From Alishewanella longhuensis (GTDB lineage Bacteria; Pseudomonadota; Gammaproteobacteria; Enterobacterales; Alteromonadaceae), in assembly GCF_014653435.1 (NCBI RefSeq), contig NZ_BNAO01000001.1:841739-905738 (forward strand): a stretch of DNA of 64,000 bases. Direction: 5' to 3'. The stretch's first letter is position 1. Each line of letters begins with the position of its first letter. Below the pieces are notes generated by a model. That model was not told the DNA's origin and ran no database searches. It saw only the letters and a program-made list of their open reading frames with translations. This document shows, piece by piece, positions 30,901 to 40,601 of this stretch. A program made the position numbers and the translations under genes.

Positions 30901-31710
30901 TTAATTTAAAGGTTTACGAAATTTTAAAGTCATACGGTCGCTTTCGCCGATGGCCAGATATTTCTCTTTGTCTTGCTCACCTAAACGCAGGCTCGGTGGC
31001 AGTGTCCAGACGCCAGAGGGATGATCGGCAGTATCTTTTGGGTTAGCATTAATTTCACTGCTGCTATCAAATACAAAGCCTGCTTGCTCTGCCAATGTGA
31101 TAGTCAGGCTTTGTGGCATATAGCCAGTGCGGGTCCAGTCAGTTTCCAATTGTGCTTCAGGCAACCGATGTTCCACTACACCCAGCACGCCACCTGGCTT
31201 TAGTGCGGTATAAAAATGACTGAAGGCAGTTAACATGGCTTCTTCGCCGCCCGCCATATACCAGTTGTGTAAATTGCGGAAGGTCAACACCACATCGGCA
31301 GAGCCTGCGGGCGCTATGCTAATGCCCGGCGTAGGTGCAAACTCGGTGACCTCTACTTTACTATAGGCGGGATTGGCGGCGAGCTTTTCTAAAAAGGCAG
31401 CGCGACTGCGTTGGCCAAAGCCAGTTGCCGTGGCGGGAAAGTGGGCAGCGTAATACTTACCTTCTGCTGCTAACAAGGGCGCTAGAATTTCGGTATACCA
31501 GCCAGCACCGGGTGAAATCTCTACTACCGTACTTTGCGGCGTGACTTCAAAAAAGCTTAGTGTAGCAACTGGATTACGGTATTGATCACGTTGGCTAAAT
31601 TCCGCAGATCGCAAAGGGTTATTTACCGCTTGCTCTAGGGCTGGATTGGCTGTTGCTGCAACACTTACTAATAAGGCGGTCAGGGTGACGATTCGGCTTA
31701 AACGAAACAT
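30901..31710 (-). CDS. Exported class I SAM-dependent methyltransferase-like protein
   Basis: 269 residues. Signal peptide (about 1-21, MFRLSRIVTLTALLVSVAATA), then a Rossmann methyltransferase with motif I VVEISPGAGWYTEIL near 61-75, ADVVLTFRNLHNW near 135 and LKPGGVLGVVEHR near 170-182. Resembles the COG4798 predicted methyltransferases, which often carry a signal peptide. Substrate unknown. It is odd because SAM is not known in the periplasm; the fold may have another use. 20 bases upstream of purD, same strand. Confidence 0.75.
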   Translation of the reverse strand: MFRLSRIVTLTALLVSVAATANPALEQAVNNPLRSAEFSQRDQYRNPVATLSFFEVTPQSTVVEISPGAGWYTEILAPLLAAEGKYYAAHFPATATGFGQRSRAAFLEKLAANPAYSKVEVTEFAPTPGISIAPAGSADVVLTFRNLHNWYMAGGEEAMLTAFSHFYTALKPGGVLGVVEHRLPEAQLETDWTRTGYMPQSLTITLAEQAGFVFDSSSEINANPKDTADHPSGVWTLPPSLRLGEQDKEKYLAIGESDRMTLKFRKPLN

Positions 31711-31854
31711 GTTAGGTGACTCCTTGTAAAAGGTGCCCTAGTTTAGCAAAGCAAGCTCGGAATTGCAGCGCCTTTTATCGTACGAGCATTAAGCAGTTTT
31801 TTGGGTTTTAGGTGGCTAGACTGCTAAATTTCAATCTACAATAGCATGTGGCTA

Positions 31855-31863
31855 TGTTAGAAT
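31855..31863 (+). promoter_or_regulatory. Possible extended -10 of trmJ
   Basis: TG-T-TAGAAT about 30 bases before the trmJ ATG, without a recognisable -35. A weak call. Confidence 0.3.
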
Positions 31864-31891
31864 AGCGCACTTTTTTAGCTTGGGTTAGGCC

Positions 31892-32659
31892 ATGTCAGAG
31901 CAGAAAAAACGGTTAGAACAGATAAAAGTGGTGCTGGTTGGCACTACCCATACCGGCAATATCGGATCCGTCGCCAGGGCGATGAAAACCATGGGCTTGT
32001 CACAATTGTGTTTGGTTGCGCCGAAAAGCGAACCCGATGGTCAGGCGTATGCGTTAGCGGCAGGTGCCAGTGAGATTTTAGCCTCGGCAAAAATTTACGA
32101 CGACTTAGCACAAGCTGTTGCGGATTGCGCTTTGGTTGTTGGCAGTAGTGCGCGTTCACGGACATTAAGCTGGCCTATGCTGTCGCCGCGTGAATGTGGC
32201 GTTAAAGCTATTCAAGAGGCCATTCAAGCGCCGGTAGCGTTAGTCTTTGGTCGCGAGAGTAGTGGCCTGAGCAATGAAGAACTGCAACTCTGCCAATACC
32301 ATGTGTGTATCGATGCTAATCCGGAATACAGTTCGTTAAATCTGGCTATGGCAGTACAAATTATTTGTTATGAAGTACGGATGGCCTATTTAGCTGCACA
32401 GAGTGATGCTGTTGCAGAAACAGAGTTGACGCCATATCCGAGCTCAGCACAAATGGAAAATTTCTACCAGCATTTAGAAGCGGCACTGAATCATACCGGT
32501 TTTATTATTAAGCAGCACCCGGGCGTGGTAATGACCAAGTTAAAACGGCTGTTTACCCGAGCCCGTCCGGAAGAGGCCGAATACAATATTTTGCGCGGTA
32601 TTCTGACCTCGATGCAGCGTTTAGAAAAAGTGGATCAACCATCTTCAAAAAAGTCGTAG
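31892..32659 (+). CDS. trmJ: tRNA (cytidine/uridine-2'-O-)-methyltransferase TrmJ
   Basis: SPOUT methyltransferase that 2'-O-methylates position 32 of tRNAs. [20 protein letters not shown] near residues 13-32, [15 protein letters not shown] near 112-126 and [14 protein letters not shown] near 141-154 (the SAM-binding knot) are diagnostic. 255 residues. It lies upstream of cysE and the isc operon, as it does upstream of iscR in E. coli. Confidence 0.95.
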   Translation: MSEQKKRLEQIKVVLVGTTHTGNIGSVARAMKTMGLSQLCLVAPKSEPDGQAYALAAGASEILASAKIYDDLAQAVADCALVVGSSARSRTLSWPMLSPRECGVKAIQEAIQAPVALVFGRESSGLSNEELQLCQYHVCIDANPEYSSLNLAMAVQIICYEVRMAYLAAQSDAVAETELTPYPSSAQMENFYQHLEAALNHTGFIIKQHPGVVMTKLKRLFTRARPEEAEYNILRGILTSMQRLEKVDQPSSKKS

Positions 32660-32677
32660 CATTTAAGGAGCTTTAGC

Positions 32678-33487
32678 ATGTTTTCTGGCATCAAAGAAGA
32701 TATCCGCAGTGTATTTGAGCGAGATCCGGCTGCCCGCAGTGCGTTTGAAGTGTTGACGACTTACCCGGGACTGCATGCTATTTGGTTGCACCGGCTAAGC
32801 CATCGCTTATGGCGGGCAGAATGGCGCTGGTTGGCACGTTGGCTCAGCACTATGGGCCGTTGGCTAACTGGCGTAGAAATTCATCCTGGTGCAAAAATTG
32901 GCAAAAGGTTCTTTATTGACCATGGTATGGGTGTGGTGATTGGGGAAACCGCGGAAATCGGCGATGACTGCACGCTCTACCATGGCGTAACCTTAGGCGG
33001 CACCAGTTGGAACCCGGGTAAACGCCACCCTACTTTGGGTAAGGGGGTCGTTATTGGTGCTGGTGCCAAGGTATTGGGCCCACTGAATGTTGGTGAAAAT
33101 GCCCGTATTGGCTCTAATGCCGTAGTGGTAAAAGATGTGCCTGCAGGCGCAACGGTGGTGGGGATCCCTGGTCGGGTAGTAGCCAAAGCCGATGCTGACC
33201 TCTCTGAGCAGCGACAAAATCTGGCCAAAAAATATGGCTTTGATGCCTACGCCGTGTCGGCAGACAATCCGGATCCTGTGGCCAATGCCATTGGCAGTTT
33301 GTTAGACCATATTCATGTGCTGGACAATAAAGTCAGTGAGCTTTGCCATAGCGTAAATTTGCTTGGCGGTAACGTCTGTGAAGAGGTTCCCACCGTAAAC
33401 ATAGACGAAGTCGATTTTCGTGATGCGGAGCAGCGTGCAGCAGAACAAAGACGAAAAGAGGTTGATGAATTTGATCCCGCTATTTGA
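32678..33487 (+). CDS. cysE: Serine O-acetyltransferase
   Basis: Makes O-acetylserine, the cysteine precursor. Left-handed beta-helix: [19 protein letters not shown] near residues 66-84, [20 protein letters not shown] near 87-106, then more hexapeptide repeats up to GIPGRVV near 162. About 269 residues, with a C-terminal tail longer than the core. It sits between trmJ and iscR; cysteine is the sulfur donor used by IscS just downstream, an arrangement also known from Azotobacter-type isc clusters. Confidence 0.93.
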   Translation: MFSGIKEDIRSVFERDPAARSAFEVLTTYPGLHAIWLHRLSHRLWRAEWRWLARWLSTMGRWLTGVEIHPGAKIGKRFFIDHGMGVVIGETAEIGDDCTLYHGVTLGGTSWNPGKRHPTLGKGVVIGAGAKVLGPLNVGENARIGSNAVVVKDVPAGATVVGIPGRVVAKADADLSEQRQNLAKKYGFDAYAVSADNPDPVANAIGSLLDHIHVLDNKVSELCHSVNLLGGNVCEEVPTVNIDEVDFRDAEQRAAEQRRKEVDEFDPAI

Positions 33488-33492
33488 GGTGA

Positions 33493-33517
33493 ATACCTGA
33501 CTAGAACGCTAGGATAT
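33493..33517 (+). promoter_or_regulatory. Upstream IscR type 1-like site
   Basis: ATACCTGACTA, then GAACGC, then TAGGATAT. This matches the E. coli type 1 IscR pattern (ATA..YGACT....AGTC....TAT) in most positions, though the right half is weaker. It lies 13 bases upstream of the second site. Confidence 0.5.
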
Positions 33518-33529
33518 TCCTTGGGCTTA

Positions 33530-33561
33530 ATACTTGACTAAAACAGTCAGGAATGTACAAT
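33530..33561 (+). promoter_or_regulatory. isc promoter with IscR type 1 site
   Basis: ATACTTGACTAAAACAGTC followed by AGGAAT (33530-33554) fits the type 1 IscR consensus well. It overlaps a promoter with -35 TTGACT (33534-33539), a 16-base spacer and TACAAT (33556-33561). The layout implies repression of the isc operon by [2Fe-2S]-IscR, as in E. coli. Confidence 0.75.
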
Positions 33562-33588
33562 GGTAGCCATTCTGGAAAGGAGTCAATT

Positions 33589-34068
33589 ATGCGATTAACC
33601 TCAAAAGGTCGGTATGCAGTAACCGCGATGCTAGACGTAGCCTTGCACGCTGTGAAAGGCCCGGTACCTCTCGCTGATATCTCCGAGCGGCAAGGTATTT
33701 CGTTATCTTATCTGGAACAATTATTTGCTCGGTTACGTAAGCAAGGCTTAGTGAGTAGTGTCCGGGGCCCAGGTGGCGGCTACCAGCTCGGTTTGGCGGC
33801 ATCCGCTATTTCAATTTCTGCAGTCATTGCTGCGGTGGATGAGTCAGTAGATGCTACCCGTTGTCAGGGTAAATCTGATTGTCATGGCGGAGCCCGGTGC
33901 TTAACCCACACCCTGTGGAGCAACCTGAGTCATCGAATTGAAGATTTTTTGACCAATATTTCGTTGGAAGAGTTGGTTAAGCAGGAAGAAGTGCGGCAAG
34001 CCGCTCAGCAACAAAGCCGTAAAATTAAAAATCCCGCAACTGATATAGAAGTCAGCTGCCAGTTGTAA
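33589..34068 (+). CDS. iscR: Fe-S cluster regulator IscR
   Basis: Rrf2-family winged-helix repressor that senses [2Fe-2S] supply. [20 protein letters not shown] start, helix-turn-helix near residues 27-50 ([20 protein letters not shown]), cluster ligands in [14 protein letters not shown] near 91-104 (three Cys plus His). 159 residues. The frame opens at 33553, but ATG 33589 has GGAAAGGAG upstream and gives the family start. Autoregulation through the two sites upstream is likely. Confidence 0.97.
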   Translation: MRLTSKGRYAVTAMLDVALHAVKGPVPLADISERQGISLSYLEQLFARLRKQGLVSSVRGPGGGYQLGLAASAISISAVIAAVDESVDATRCQGKSDCHGGARCLTHTLWSNLSHRIEDFLTNISLEELVKQEEVRQAAQQQSRKIKNPATDIEVSCQL

Positions 34069-34087
34069 GTGCAACACGGAGCAAATA

Positions 34088-35302
34088 ATGAAGCTACCAA
34101 TATATTTAGACTATGCTGCAACAACCCCGGTAGACCCGCGGGTTGCAGAAAAGATGATGCAATTTTTGACGATGGACGGCCAGTTCGGTAACCCAGCGTC
34201 ACGTTCGCATCGTTTTGGCTGGCAAGCCGAAGAAGCGGTAGAAATTGCTCGTAGCCAGATTGCCGAGTTGGTGAACGCTGATCCACGTGAAATTGTGTTT
34301 ACCTCGGGTGCGACGGAATCGAATAACCTTGCGATTAAGGGCGCTGCTGAGTTTTACCATAAAAAAGGCAAACACCTGATCACGGTCAAAACCGAGCATA
34401 AGGCCGTGTTGGATACTATGCGTCAGCTAGAGCGCGAAGGTTTTGAAGTGACTTACCTTGATGTTGAAGCCAATGGTTTAGTTGATTTAGGCAAGCTTGA
34501 GCAAGCTATGCGTGCTGATACCACAGTGGTTAGCATTATGTTTGTTAACAACGAAATTGGTGTAGTACAGGATATTGCGGCTATTGGCGAATTGTGCCGC
34601 AGCAAAGGTATTATTTTTCATGTTGATGCAGCACAGGCTACCGGCAAAGTAGCAATTGACCTGCAAACACTAAAAGTTGATTTAATGTCGTTCTCTGGCC
34701 ATAAAACCTATGGTCCTAAAGGCGTGGGTGCTTTATTTGTACGCCGTAAGCCGCGCATTCGTTTAGAGGCGCAAACTCACGGCGGCGGCCATGAGCGCGG
34801 TATGCGCTCAGGGACTTTAGCCACGCATCAACTTGTAGCAATGGGTGAGTCTTTCCGTATTGCTAAAGAAGAAATGGCGGCCGAGCATGCCCGCACTACC
34901 GTATTACGCGACAGATTATGGAACGGCATTAAAGATATCGAGCAAGTCTTTTTAAATGGTGATGCAGAGCAACGTGTGCCAGGCATTACCAATATTAGCT
35001 TTAACTATGTAGAAGGTGAATCATTGATTATGGCGTTAAAAGATATCGCCGTATCGTCAGGTTCAGCCTGTACATCGGCCAGTTTAGAGCCATCTTACGT
35101 GTTGCGCGCTTTAGGTTTATCCGATGAATTAGCGCATAGCTCAATTCGTTTTAGTATCGGTCGTTTTACTACGGAAGAGCAAATTGACCATACGATTAAA
35201 ATTGTTCATGAAGCTATTAGCAAGCTTCGCGCAATGTCGCCGCTATGGGACATGTACAAAGACGGTATAGATTTAAACACTGTGGCCTGGGTGGCGCACT
35301 AA
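34088..35302 (+). CDS. iscS: Cysteine desulfurase IscS
   Basis: PLP enzyme that takes sulfur from cysteine for Fe-S clusters and tRNA thiolation. PLP lysine in [12 protein letters not shown] near residue 206, active Cys in [14 protein letters not shown] near 328. 404 residues, the E. coli length. The C-terminal tail ends [10 protein letters not shown], close to the E. coli tail that contacts IscU. 20 bases after iscR with a GGAG ribosome site. Confidence 0.98.
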   Translation: MKLPIYLDYAATTPVDPRVAEKMMQFLTMDGQFGNPASRSHRFGWQAEEAVEIARSQIAELVNADPREIVFTSGATESNNLAIKGAAEFYHKKGKHLITVKTEHKAVLDTMRQLEREGFEVTYLDVEANGLVDLGKLEQAMRADTTVVSIMFVNNEIGVVQDIAAIGELCRSKGIIFHVDAAQATGKVAIDLQTLKVDLMSFSGHKTYGPKGVGALFVRRKPRIRLEAQTHGGGHERGMRSGTLATHQLVAMGESFRIAKEEMAAEHARTTVLRDRLWNGIKDIEQVFLNGDAEQRVPGITNISFNYVEGESLIMALKDIAVSSGSACTSASLEPSYVLRALGLSDELAHSSIRFSIGRFTTEEQIDHTIKIVHEAISKLRAMSPLWDMYKDGIDLNTVAWVAH

Positions 35303-35337
35303 GTTCAGGCGCTATCGCCACTAAAGAGGTAACTATC

Positions 35338-35721
35338 ATGGCATACAGTAATAAAGTAATCGATCACTACGAAAATCCACGTAACGTGGGTTCTTTTGCC
35401 AAAGACGATCCTACCGTTGCTACGGGCATGGTAGGCGCACCGGCCTGTGGTGACGTAATGAAACTGCAGATTAAGGTTAACGAGCAAGGCATTATTGAAG
35501 ATGCTAAGTTTAAAACCTACGGTTGTGGCAGTGCTATTGCGTCCAGCTCCCTGGTTACTGAATGGGTAAAAGGGAAAACCCTGGACGAAGCACAGCAAAT
35601 TAAAAATACCGACATCGCACAGGAACTGGCTTTACCACCGGTGAAAATTCACTGCTCTATTCTGGCAGAAGATGCGATCAAGGCAGCCATTGCTGATTAT
35701 AAACAAAAGCAAGGGAGCTAA
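35338..35721 (+). CDS. iscU: Fe-S cluster scaffold IscU
   Basis: Builds [2Fe-2S] and [4Fe-4S] clusters. Three cluster cysteines in APACGDVM (about residue 37), YGCGSAIASS (63) and HCSILAEDA (106). The HscA-binding motif LPPVK lies just before the last Cys. 127 residues. The open frame starts earlier inside iscS, but ATG 35338 follows AAGAGGT and gives MAYSNKVIDHYENPRNVG. Confidence 0.98.
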   Translation: MAYSNKVIDHYENPRNVGSFAKDDPTVATGMVGAPACGDVMKLQIKVNEQGIIEDAKFKTYGCGSAIASSSLVTEWVKGKTLDEAQQIKNTDIAQELALPPVKIHCSILAEDAIKAAIADYKQKQGS

Positions 35722-35727
35722 TGCCAG

Positions 35728-36051
35728 ATGGCCATTTCGATGACAACGGCAGCGGCCGAGCGGGTAAGAAGTTTTCTGCAGAACCGCGGTAAGGGAGTAG
35801 GGTTGCGGGTAGGTGTTAAAACCACCGGCTGCTCTGGACTTGCTTATGTGCTGGAATTTGTCGATGAATTAAATGACGATGATCAAATATTTGAAGAACA
35901 TGGTTTGAAATTGATCGTAGATGGCAAGAGCCTGGTTTATATCGACGGCACTCAGTTGGATTTTGTAAAAGAAGGCCTAAACGAAGGCTTTCAGTTTAAC
36001 AATCCTAACGTGAATGGCGAATGTGGCTGTGGCGAAAGCTTTACTGTTTAA
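35728..36051 (+). CDS. iscA: Iron-sulfur carrier IscA
   Basis: A-type carrier delivering clusters or iron to target proteins. Conserved Cys in [17 protein letters not shown] near residue 35 and the C-terminal CGCGESF pair near 99 and 101. 107 residues, as in E. coli. Six bases after iscU. Confidence 0.97.
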   Translation: MAISMTTAAAERVRSFLQNRGKGVGLRVGVKTTGCSGLAYVLEFVDELNDDDQIFEEHGLKLIVDGKSLVYIDGTQLDFVKEGLNEGFQFNNPNVNGECGCGESFTV

Positions 36052-36069
36052 AGCCTGCACTGAGGTAGC

Positions 36070-36594
36070 ATGAATTACTTTCAGTTGTTTGACTTACCTG
36101 AACAGTTTGAGCTGGATCTAACCGAGCTAGGCTCGCGGTATTTGGCGTTACAAAAACGCTTTCATCCAGATAACTTTGCCGCAGGCTCAGAGCGTGACCG
36201 TTTGCTGTCAGTGCAGCAAACGGCCAATATCAATGATGCTTACCATAGCCTGAAACAGCCTTTGTTGCGTGCAGAGCATTTGTTGGCCTTGCGTGGTTTA
36301 AAAATTAGTAATGAACAGCGTAGCTTTACCGAACCGGCATTTTTAATGCAACAAATGGAACTGCGCGAGCAACTGGCTGAAGTGCCTGAGCAAACCGATC
36401 CTGAGCAGGCAATAGCCGATATAGAGCAACAATTGTTAAAGCAGCGAAAGTTACTGCAAAACGCGTTGAGCCAAGCGCTGTCTGCGCGTACTACAGAGCA
36501 AAATCAACTGGCGGCCGAATTGGTTCGTAAACTAAAATTCTTCTATAAACTGCAGCAAGAGCTGGAGTTAATCGAACAGCAACTACAAGACTAA
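36070..36594 (+). CDS. hscB: Fe-S cochaperone HscB
   Basis: J-domain protein that brings IscU to HscA and stimulates its ATPase. [16 protein letters not shown] start, HPD motif in KRFHPDNF near residues 34-38, C-terminal three-helix IscU-binding domain. 174 residues, normal. Sits between iscA and hscA. Confidence 0.95.
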   Translation: MNYFQLFDLPEQFELDLTELGSRYLALQKRFHPDNFAAGSERDRLLSVQQTANINDAYHSLKQPLLRAEHLLALRGLKISNEQRSFTEPAFLMQQMELREQLAEVPEQTDPEQAIADIEQQLLKQRKLLQNALSQALSARTTEQNQLAAELVRKLKFFYKLQQELELIEQQLQD

Positions 36595-36601
36595 TCTCAC
36601 T

Positions 36602-38458
36602 ATGGCGTTACTTCAAATCGCAGAGCCGGGCCAGAGCGCGGCCCCGCATCAACACAGACTGGCTGCCGGCATTGATCTAGGCACTACAAACTCATTGGTG
36701 GCAACAGTTCGTAGCGGTGAAGCTAAAACACTGCTTAATCCGGCTGGTGAAGCCATGGTGCCTTCAGTGGTGCGTTACACGGCCTCAGGTGTAGAAGTTG
36801 GTTCAGCCGCGCAAGCTGCAGCAGTGGAAGATGCTGAAAATACTATAGTGTCGGTCAAGCGGCTGATGGGCAAAGGTTATCAGGAAACCTTAGCCCTTGC
36901 TAACGAACTGCCTTATCGTTTAGTCGAGCAAGCTGGTTTAGTGGCAATAGATACGGTACAAGGGGTGAAAAACCCGGTGGAAGTGTCTGCCGAAATTCTG
37001 GCAACTCTGGCCAACACCGCCAGTGAAACGCTGGGCGGTGAATTAAATGGTGTGGTGATTACGGTACCGGCCTACTTTGATGATGCTCAGCGTCAAGCCA
37101 CCAAAGATGCGGCGAAGCTAGCGGGTTTGACGGTATTACGCTTATTAAATGAGCCTACTGCCGCGGCCTTAGCCTATGGTTTAGACTCTGGTCAGGAAGG
37201 CGTTATTGCGGTTTATGATTTAGGCGGCGGCACCTTTGATATTTCTATTTTACGGTTGCGCCGAGGTGTGTTTGAAGTATTAGCAACCGGCGGTGATTCT
37301 GCTTTAGGGGGCGATGACTTTGACCAGATCTTGGTTGGGTTATTGCAACAACGTAGTGGCCAGCAGAGCTTATCTGCAAGTGCCCGCCGTTTATACCAAC
37401 AACAAGCGCGTGCCATTAAAGAACGTCTGACCGATGCCGAGCAAACAGATTATCAGTTTACTGCCGATGGTCAGGTTGTTAGTGGTGTCGTAACACGTAG
37501 CGATTTTACCGATTTAATTACGGTACTGGTTAAGCAAACTATTCGTGCCTGTCGGCAGACGCTACGTGATGCCGGTTTAAGCACAGATGAAGTGTTAAAA
37601 GTGGTGATGGTTGGGGGCTCTACCCGGGTGCCTTTAGTGCGGCAGTTAGTGGGTGAATTTTTTGTGACAGAGCCACTGACCTCTATCGACCCTGATAAAG
37701 TGGTGGCTATTGGTGCTGCTATTCAGGCAAATGTGCTGGTCGGCAATAAAGCTGAACATGAAACTTTGCTGCTGGATGTGATCCCGTTATCGCTGGGGAT
37801 CGAAACCATGGGCGGCCTGACCGAAAAGATTATTCCGCGTAATACCGTGATCCCGGTTGCGCGCGCGCAAGAGTTTACCACCTTTAAAGATGGGCAAACG
37901 GCCATGGCTATTCATGTAGTACAGGGCGAGCGTGAATTGGTAGAAGACTGTCGTTCCTTAGCACGCTTTGAACTGCGCGGTATTCCACCCATGCCAGCCG
38001 GTGGCGCCCATATCCGGGTCACCTTTCAGGTGGATGCCGATGGTTTATTAAGCGTCAGCGCAGAAGAAAAATCCACCGGTGTGCAGGCTAGCATTCAGGT
38101 TAAACCTTCTTATGGCCTAAGTGATGAGCAAGTTGCTGCTATGATTAGCGGTTCCATGCAATATGCGCGACAGGATATGCAATTGCGCTTATTACGCGAG
38201 CAACAAGTAGAAGCGGAGCGGGTGCTGGAGGCGGTAAGCACAGCCCTGGCCTCTGATGCGGCCTTGTTAAATGAGGCGGAGTTAGCCGAGATCCGACAAT
38301 CATTGAGCCTACTCAATACGGTAAAACAGCAAGATGATACTGCTGCGATTAAAGCAGCCATAGAACATACTAATCAGTTAACAGATGAATTTGCAGCGCG
38401 GCGTATGGATAAGTCCATTCGGTTGGCATTGCAAGGTCATAAGGTCGATGAGGTTTAA
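36602..38458 (+). CDS. hscA: Fe-S chaperone HscA
   Basis: Hsp70-type ATPase that frees clusters from IscU. Phosphate loop [14 protein letters not shown] near residues 22-35, [15 protein letters not shown] near 203-217, [14 protein letters not shown] near 340-353, and a peptide-binding domain from about 400. 618 residues. No clear ribosome site; 7 bases after hscB, so probably coupled. Confidence 0.97.
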   Translation: MALLQIAEPGQSAAPHQHRLAAGIDLGTTNSLVATVRSGEAKTLLNPAGEAMVPSVVRYTASGVEVGSAAQAAAVEDAENTIVSVKRLMGKGYQETLALANELPYRLVEQAGLVAIDTVQGVKNPVEVSAEILATLANTASETLGGELNGVVITVPAYFDDAQRQATKDAAKLAGLTVLRLLNEPTAAALAYGLDSGQEGVIAVYDLGGGTFDISILRLRRGVFEVLATGGDSALGGDDFDQILVGLLQQRSGQQSLSASARRLYQQQARAIKERLTDAEQTDYQFTADGQVVSGVVTRSDFTDLITVLVKQTIRACRQTLRDAGLSTDEVLKVVMVGGSTRVPLVRQLVGEFFVTEPLTSIDPDKVVAIGAAIQANVLVGNKAEHETLLLDVIPLSLGIETMGGLTEKIIPRNTVIPVARAQEFTTFKDGQTAMAIHVVQGERELVEDCRSLARFELRGIPPMPAGGAHIRVTFQVDADGLLSVSAEEKSTGVQASIQVKPSYGLSDEQVAAMISGSMQYARQDMQLRLLREQQVEAERVLEAVSTALASDAALLNEAELAEIRQSLSLLNTVKQQDDTAAIKAAIEHTNQLTDEFAARRMDKSIRLALQGHKVDEV

Positions 38459-38461
38459 ATA

Positions 38462-38800
38462 ATGCCACAAATAGTATTCTTACCCCATGCAGAGCTGTGT
38501 CCTGAGGGGGCAGCGTTGGAAGCAAAAAGTGGCGAAACCGTGCTGGATGTGGCACTGCGCAATGGTATCGCCATTGAGCACGCCTGCGAGAAGTCCTGTG
38601 CTTGCACTACCTGCCATGTGATAGTACGTGAGGGCTTTTATTCGCTTAATGAGAGCGATGAACTGGAAGACGATATGTTAGACAAAGCCTGGGGCTTAGA
38701 GCCGGAGTCACGCTTAGGCTGTCAGGCCCGTATTGCTGATGAAGATCTAGTGGTCGAAATTCCAAAATATACGGTAAATATGGTGAGTGAAGGCCATTAG
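38462..38800 (+). CDS. fdx: [2Fe-2S] ferredoxin (ISC type)
   Basis: Electron donor for cluster assembly. Cluster ligands CEKSCACTTC near residues 42-51 and LGCQARI near 87. 112 residues. Ribosome site lies inside the hscA end (GAGG). Last isc gene here: iscX, which follows fdx in E. coli, is not found; only 71 bases separate fdx from ndk. Confidence 0.97.
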   Translation: MPQIVFLPHAELCPEGAALEAKSGETVLDVALRNGIAIEHACEKSCACTTCHVIVREGFYSLNESDELEDDMLDKAWGLEPESRLGCQARIADEDLVVEIPKYTVNMVSEGH

Positions 38801-38826
38801 GTTTTTTGCAAATTTTAGCGTATAAT
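38797..38826 (+). promoter_or_regulatory. Probable ndk promoter
   Basis: Perfect TATAAT (38821-38826) 46 bases before ndk; TTAGGT (38797-38802) is a poor -35 at 18 bases. Confidence 0.45.
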
Positions 38827-38871
38827 TTGCCGCCCAAAATTTTAACCCTTTTAGCTTAACAGGAGCCTAAC

Positions 38872-39303
38872 ATGGCCTTAGAACGTACTTTCTCAATTAT
38901 CAAGCCGGATGCTGTTGCCAAAAACCTGATCGGTGCTATTTACAGCCGTTTTGAAGCTGCAGGCTTACGCATTGTTGCTGCCAAGATGTTACACTTAAGC
39001 CGCGAGCAAGCAGAAGGTTTCTACGCTGAACACAAAGAGCGTCCTTTCTTTAATGCTTTAGTGTCTTTCATGACTTCTGGCCCGGTAGTAGTACAGGTAT
39101 TAGAAGGCGAAAACGCTGTATTGAAGAACCGTGAAATTATGGGCGCTACTAACCCGAAAGATGCTTTAGCGGGCACTTTACGTGCTGATTTTGCTGATAG
39201 CATCGATGAAAACGCGGTACACGGTTCAGATGCTGCTGCCTCTGCTGCCCGTGAAATTGCGTATTTTTTCACTGACGCAGAGCTGTGCAGCCGCACACGC
39301 TAA
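38872..39303 (+). CDS. ndk: Nucleoside diphosphate kinase
   Basis: Balances NTP and dNTP pools by a phospho-histidine mechanism. [15 protein letters not shown] start, active-site His in [13 protein letters not shown] near residue 117, terminal AELCSRTR. 143 residues. CAGGAG ribosome site. Bounded by a TATAAT promoter in front and a terminator behind, so likely its own transcription unit. Confidence 0.98.
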   Translation: MALERTFSIIKPDAVAKNLIGAIYSRFEAAGLRIVAAKMLHLSREQAEGFYAEHKERPFFNALVSFMTSGPVVVQVLEGENAVLKNREIMGATNPKDALAGTLRADFADSIDENAVHGSDAAASAAREIAYFFTDAELCSRTR

Positions 39304-39327
39304 TTTGCAGCTGACAGTGTAAAAACT

Positions 39328-39351
39328 AAGGGGGCAATAGCCCCCTTCTTT
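39328..39351 (+). terminator. Terminator after ndk
   Basis: Stem AAGGGGGC / GCCCCCTT with an AATA loop followed by CTTT, 24 bases after ndk. Confidence 0.85.
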
Positions 39352-39408
39352 ACATTAAGCCTGTTGCTTCGCCGATGTTAACGGCGTGCAATGAACAGCC
39401 CGATTGGC

Positions 39409-39417
39409 TGTTATAAT
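39409..39417 (+). promoter_or_regulatory. Probable rlmN promoter (extended -10)
   Basis: TG-T-TATAAT, a perfect extended -10, 35 bases before the rlmN ATG. No good -35, which this promoter class can lack. Confidence 0.5.
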
Positions 39418-39452
39418 GTTTTATTGATATTGGTTAGCAGGAGTATCCTGGA

Positions 39453-40580
39453 ATGAGCAGTTCCACCGCTTTAGTAAATTTACTGGATCTGACCCGAGCG
39501 CAGATGCAGGAATTTTTCGTCAGTCTTGGCGAGAAGCCATTCCGTGCCGATCAGGTGATGAAGTGGATTTACCACTATTGTGTCGATGATTTCGATAAAA
39601 TGACCAATATCAATAAAAAATTACGCGAACTATTAAAAAGCCGCTGCGAAATTAAAGCCCCGGTCATTGCTACCCGCCAGGACAGCGCTGACGGTACTAT
39701 CAAGTTTGTGATGGCACTGGCAGGTGGGCAGGAAGTTGAAACCGTCTGGATCCCAGAAAAAGATCGCCGTACGCTATGCGTGTCTTCGCAAGTGGGTTGT
39801 GCCTTAGATTGCTCTTTTTGCTCGACTGCACAACAAGGTTTTAACCGTAATCTAAGTGTATCTGAAATTATTGGTCAGGTATGGCGGGTGTCACAAATCA
39901 TTGGTAGCTTTGGTGATACCGGTGAAAAACCGGTGACTAACGTGGTTATGATGGGCATGGGTGAGCCGCTGCTTAATTTAAACAATGTGGTCCCGGCCAT
40001 GGAGCTGATGCTGGAAGACTTCGGTTTTGGTTTATCTAAGCGTCGAGTAACGTTGAGTACCTCCGGTGTTGTCCCTGCGCTGGATTTACTGCGTGAAAAA
40101 ATAGACGTCGCTTTAGCTATTTCTTTACATGCACCTAATAATGCACTGCGCGATGAACTGGTACCGGTCAATAAAAAGTATCCGATGGAGGAATTCCTGG
40201 CTGCGTCACGTCGTTATATTGAGCATTCAAAAGCCAACGATAAAGTGACAGTCGAATATGTGATGCTAGACGGTATTAACGATAGTATGGAACAAGCACA
40301 TGAATTAGCTAAGGCATTGAAAGATACTCCTGCTAAGATTAATCTTATACCGTTTAACCCTTATCCCGGGTCGCCGTATAAGCGCTCGAGTAATTCACGG
40401 ATTGATCGTTTTAACAAGGTCTTACAAGAACACGGTTTTACTGTTATGGTACGTAAAACTCGCGGTGATGACATTGACGCCGCCTGTGGGCAGTTGGTTG
40501 GCGATGTTATTGATCGCACCAAAAGATTAATTAAAAAGCAGCAAAAAGGTGAAGCCATCACAGTAAAAATGCTGCAATAA
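39453..40580 (+). CDS. rlmN: 23S rRNA/tRNA adenine-C2 methyltransferase RlmN
   Basis: Radical-SAM enzyme methylating A2503 of 23S rRNA and A37 of some tRNAs. The 4Fe-4S motif CALDCSFC lies near residues 112-119 (CxxxCxxC), [10 protein letters not shown] near 166-175 is the SAM region, and the methylated catalytic Cys is in [10 protein letters not shown] near residue 345. 375 residues. It depends on the ISC machinery for its cluster. First gene of rlmN-pilW-rodZ-ispG. Confidence 0.97.
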   Translation: MSSSTALVNLLDLTRAQMQEFFVSLGEKPFRADQVMKWIYHYCVDDFDKMTNINKKLRELLKSRCEIKAPVIATRQDSADGTIKFVMALAGGQEVETVWIPEKDRRTLCVSSQVGCALDCSFCSTAQQGFNRNLSVSEIIGQVWRVSQIIGSFGDTGEKPVTNVVMMGMGEPLLNLNNVVPAMELMLEDFGFGLSKRRVTLSTSGVVPALDLLREKIDVALAISLHAPNNALRDELVPVNKKYPMEEFLAASRRYIEHSKANDKVTVEYVMLDGINDSMEQAHELAKALKDTPAKINLIPFNPYPGSPYKRSSNSRIDRFNKVLQEHGFTVMVRKTRGDDIDAACGQLVGDVIDRTKRLIKKQQKGEAITVKMLQ

Positions 40581-40601
40581 CCGAATGGAAGGCCAGTGGT
40601 A

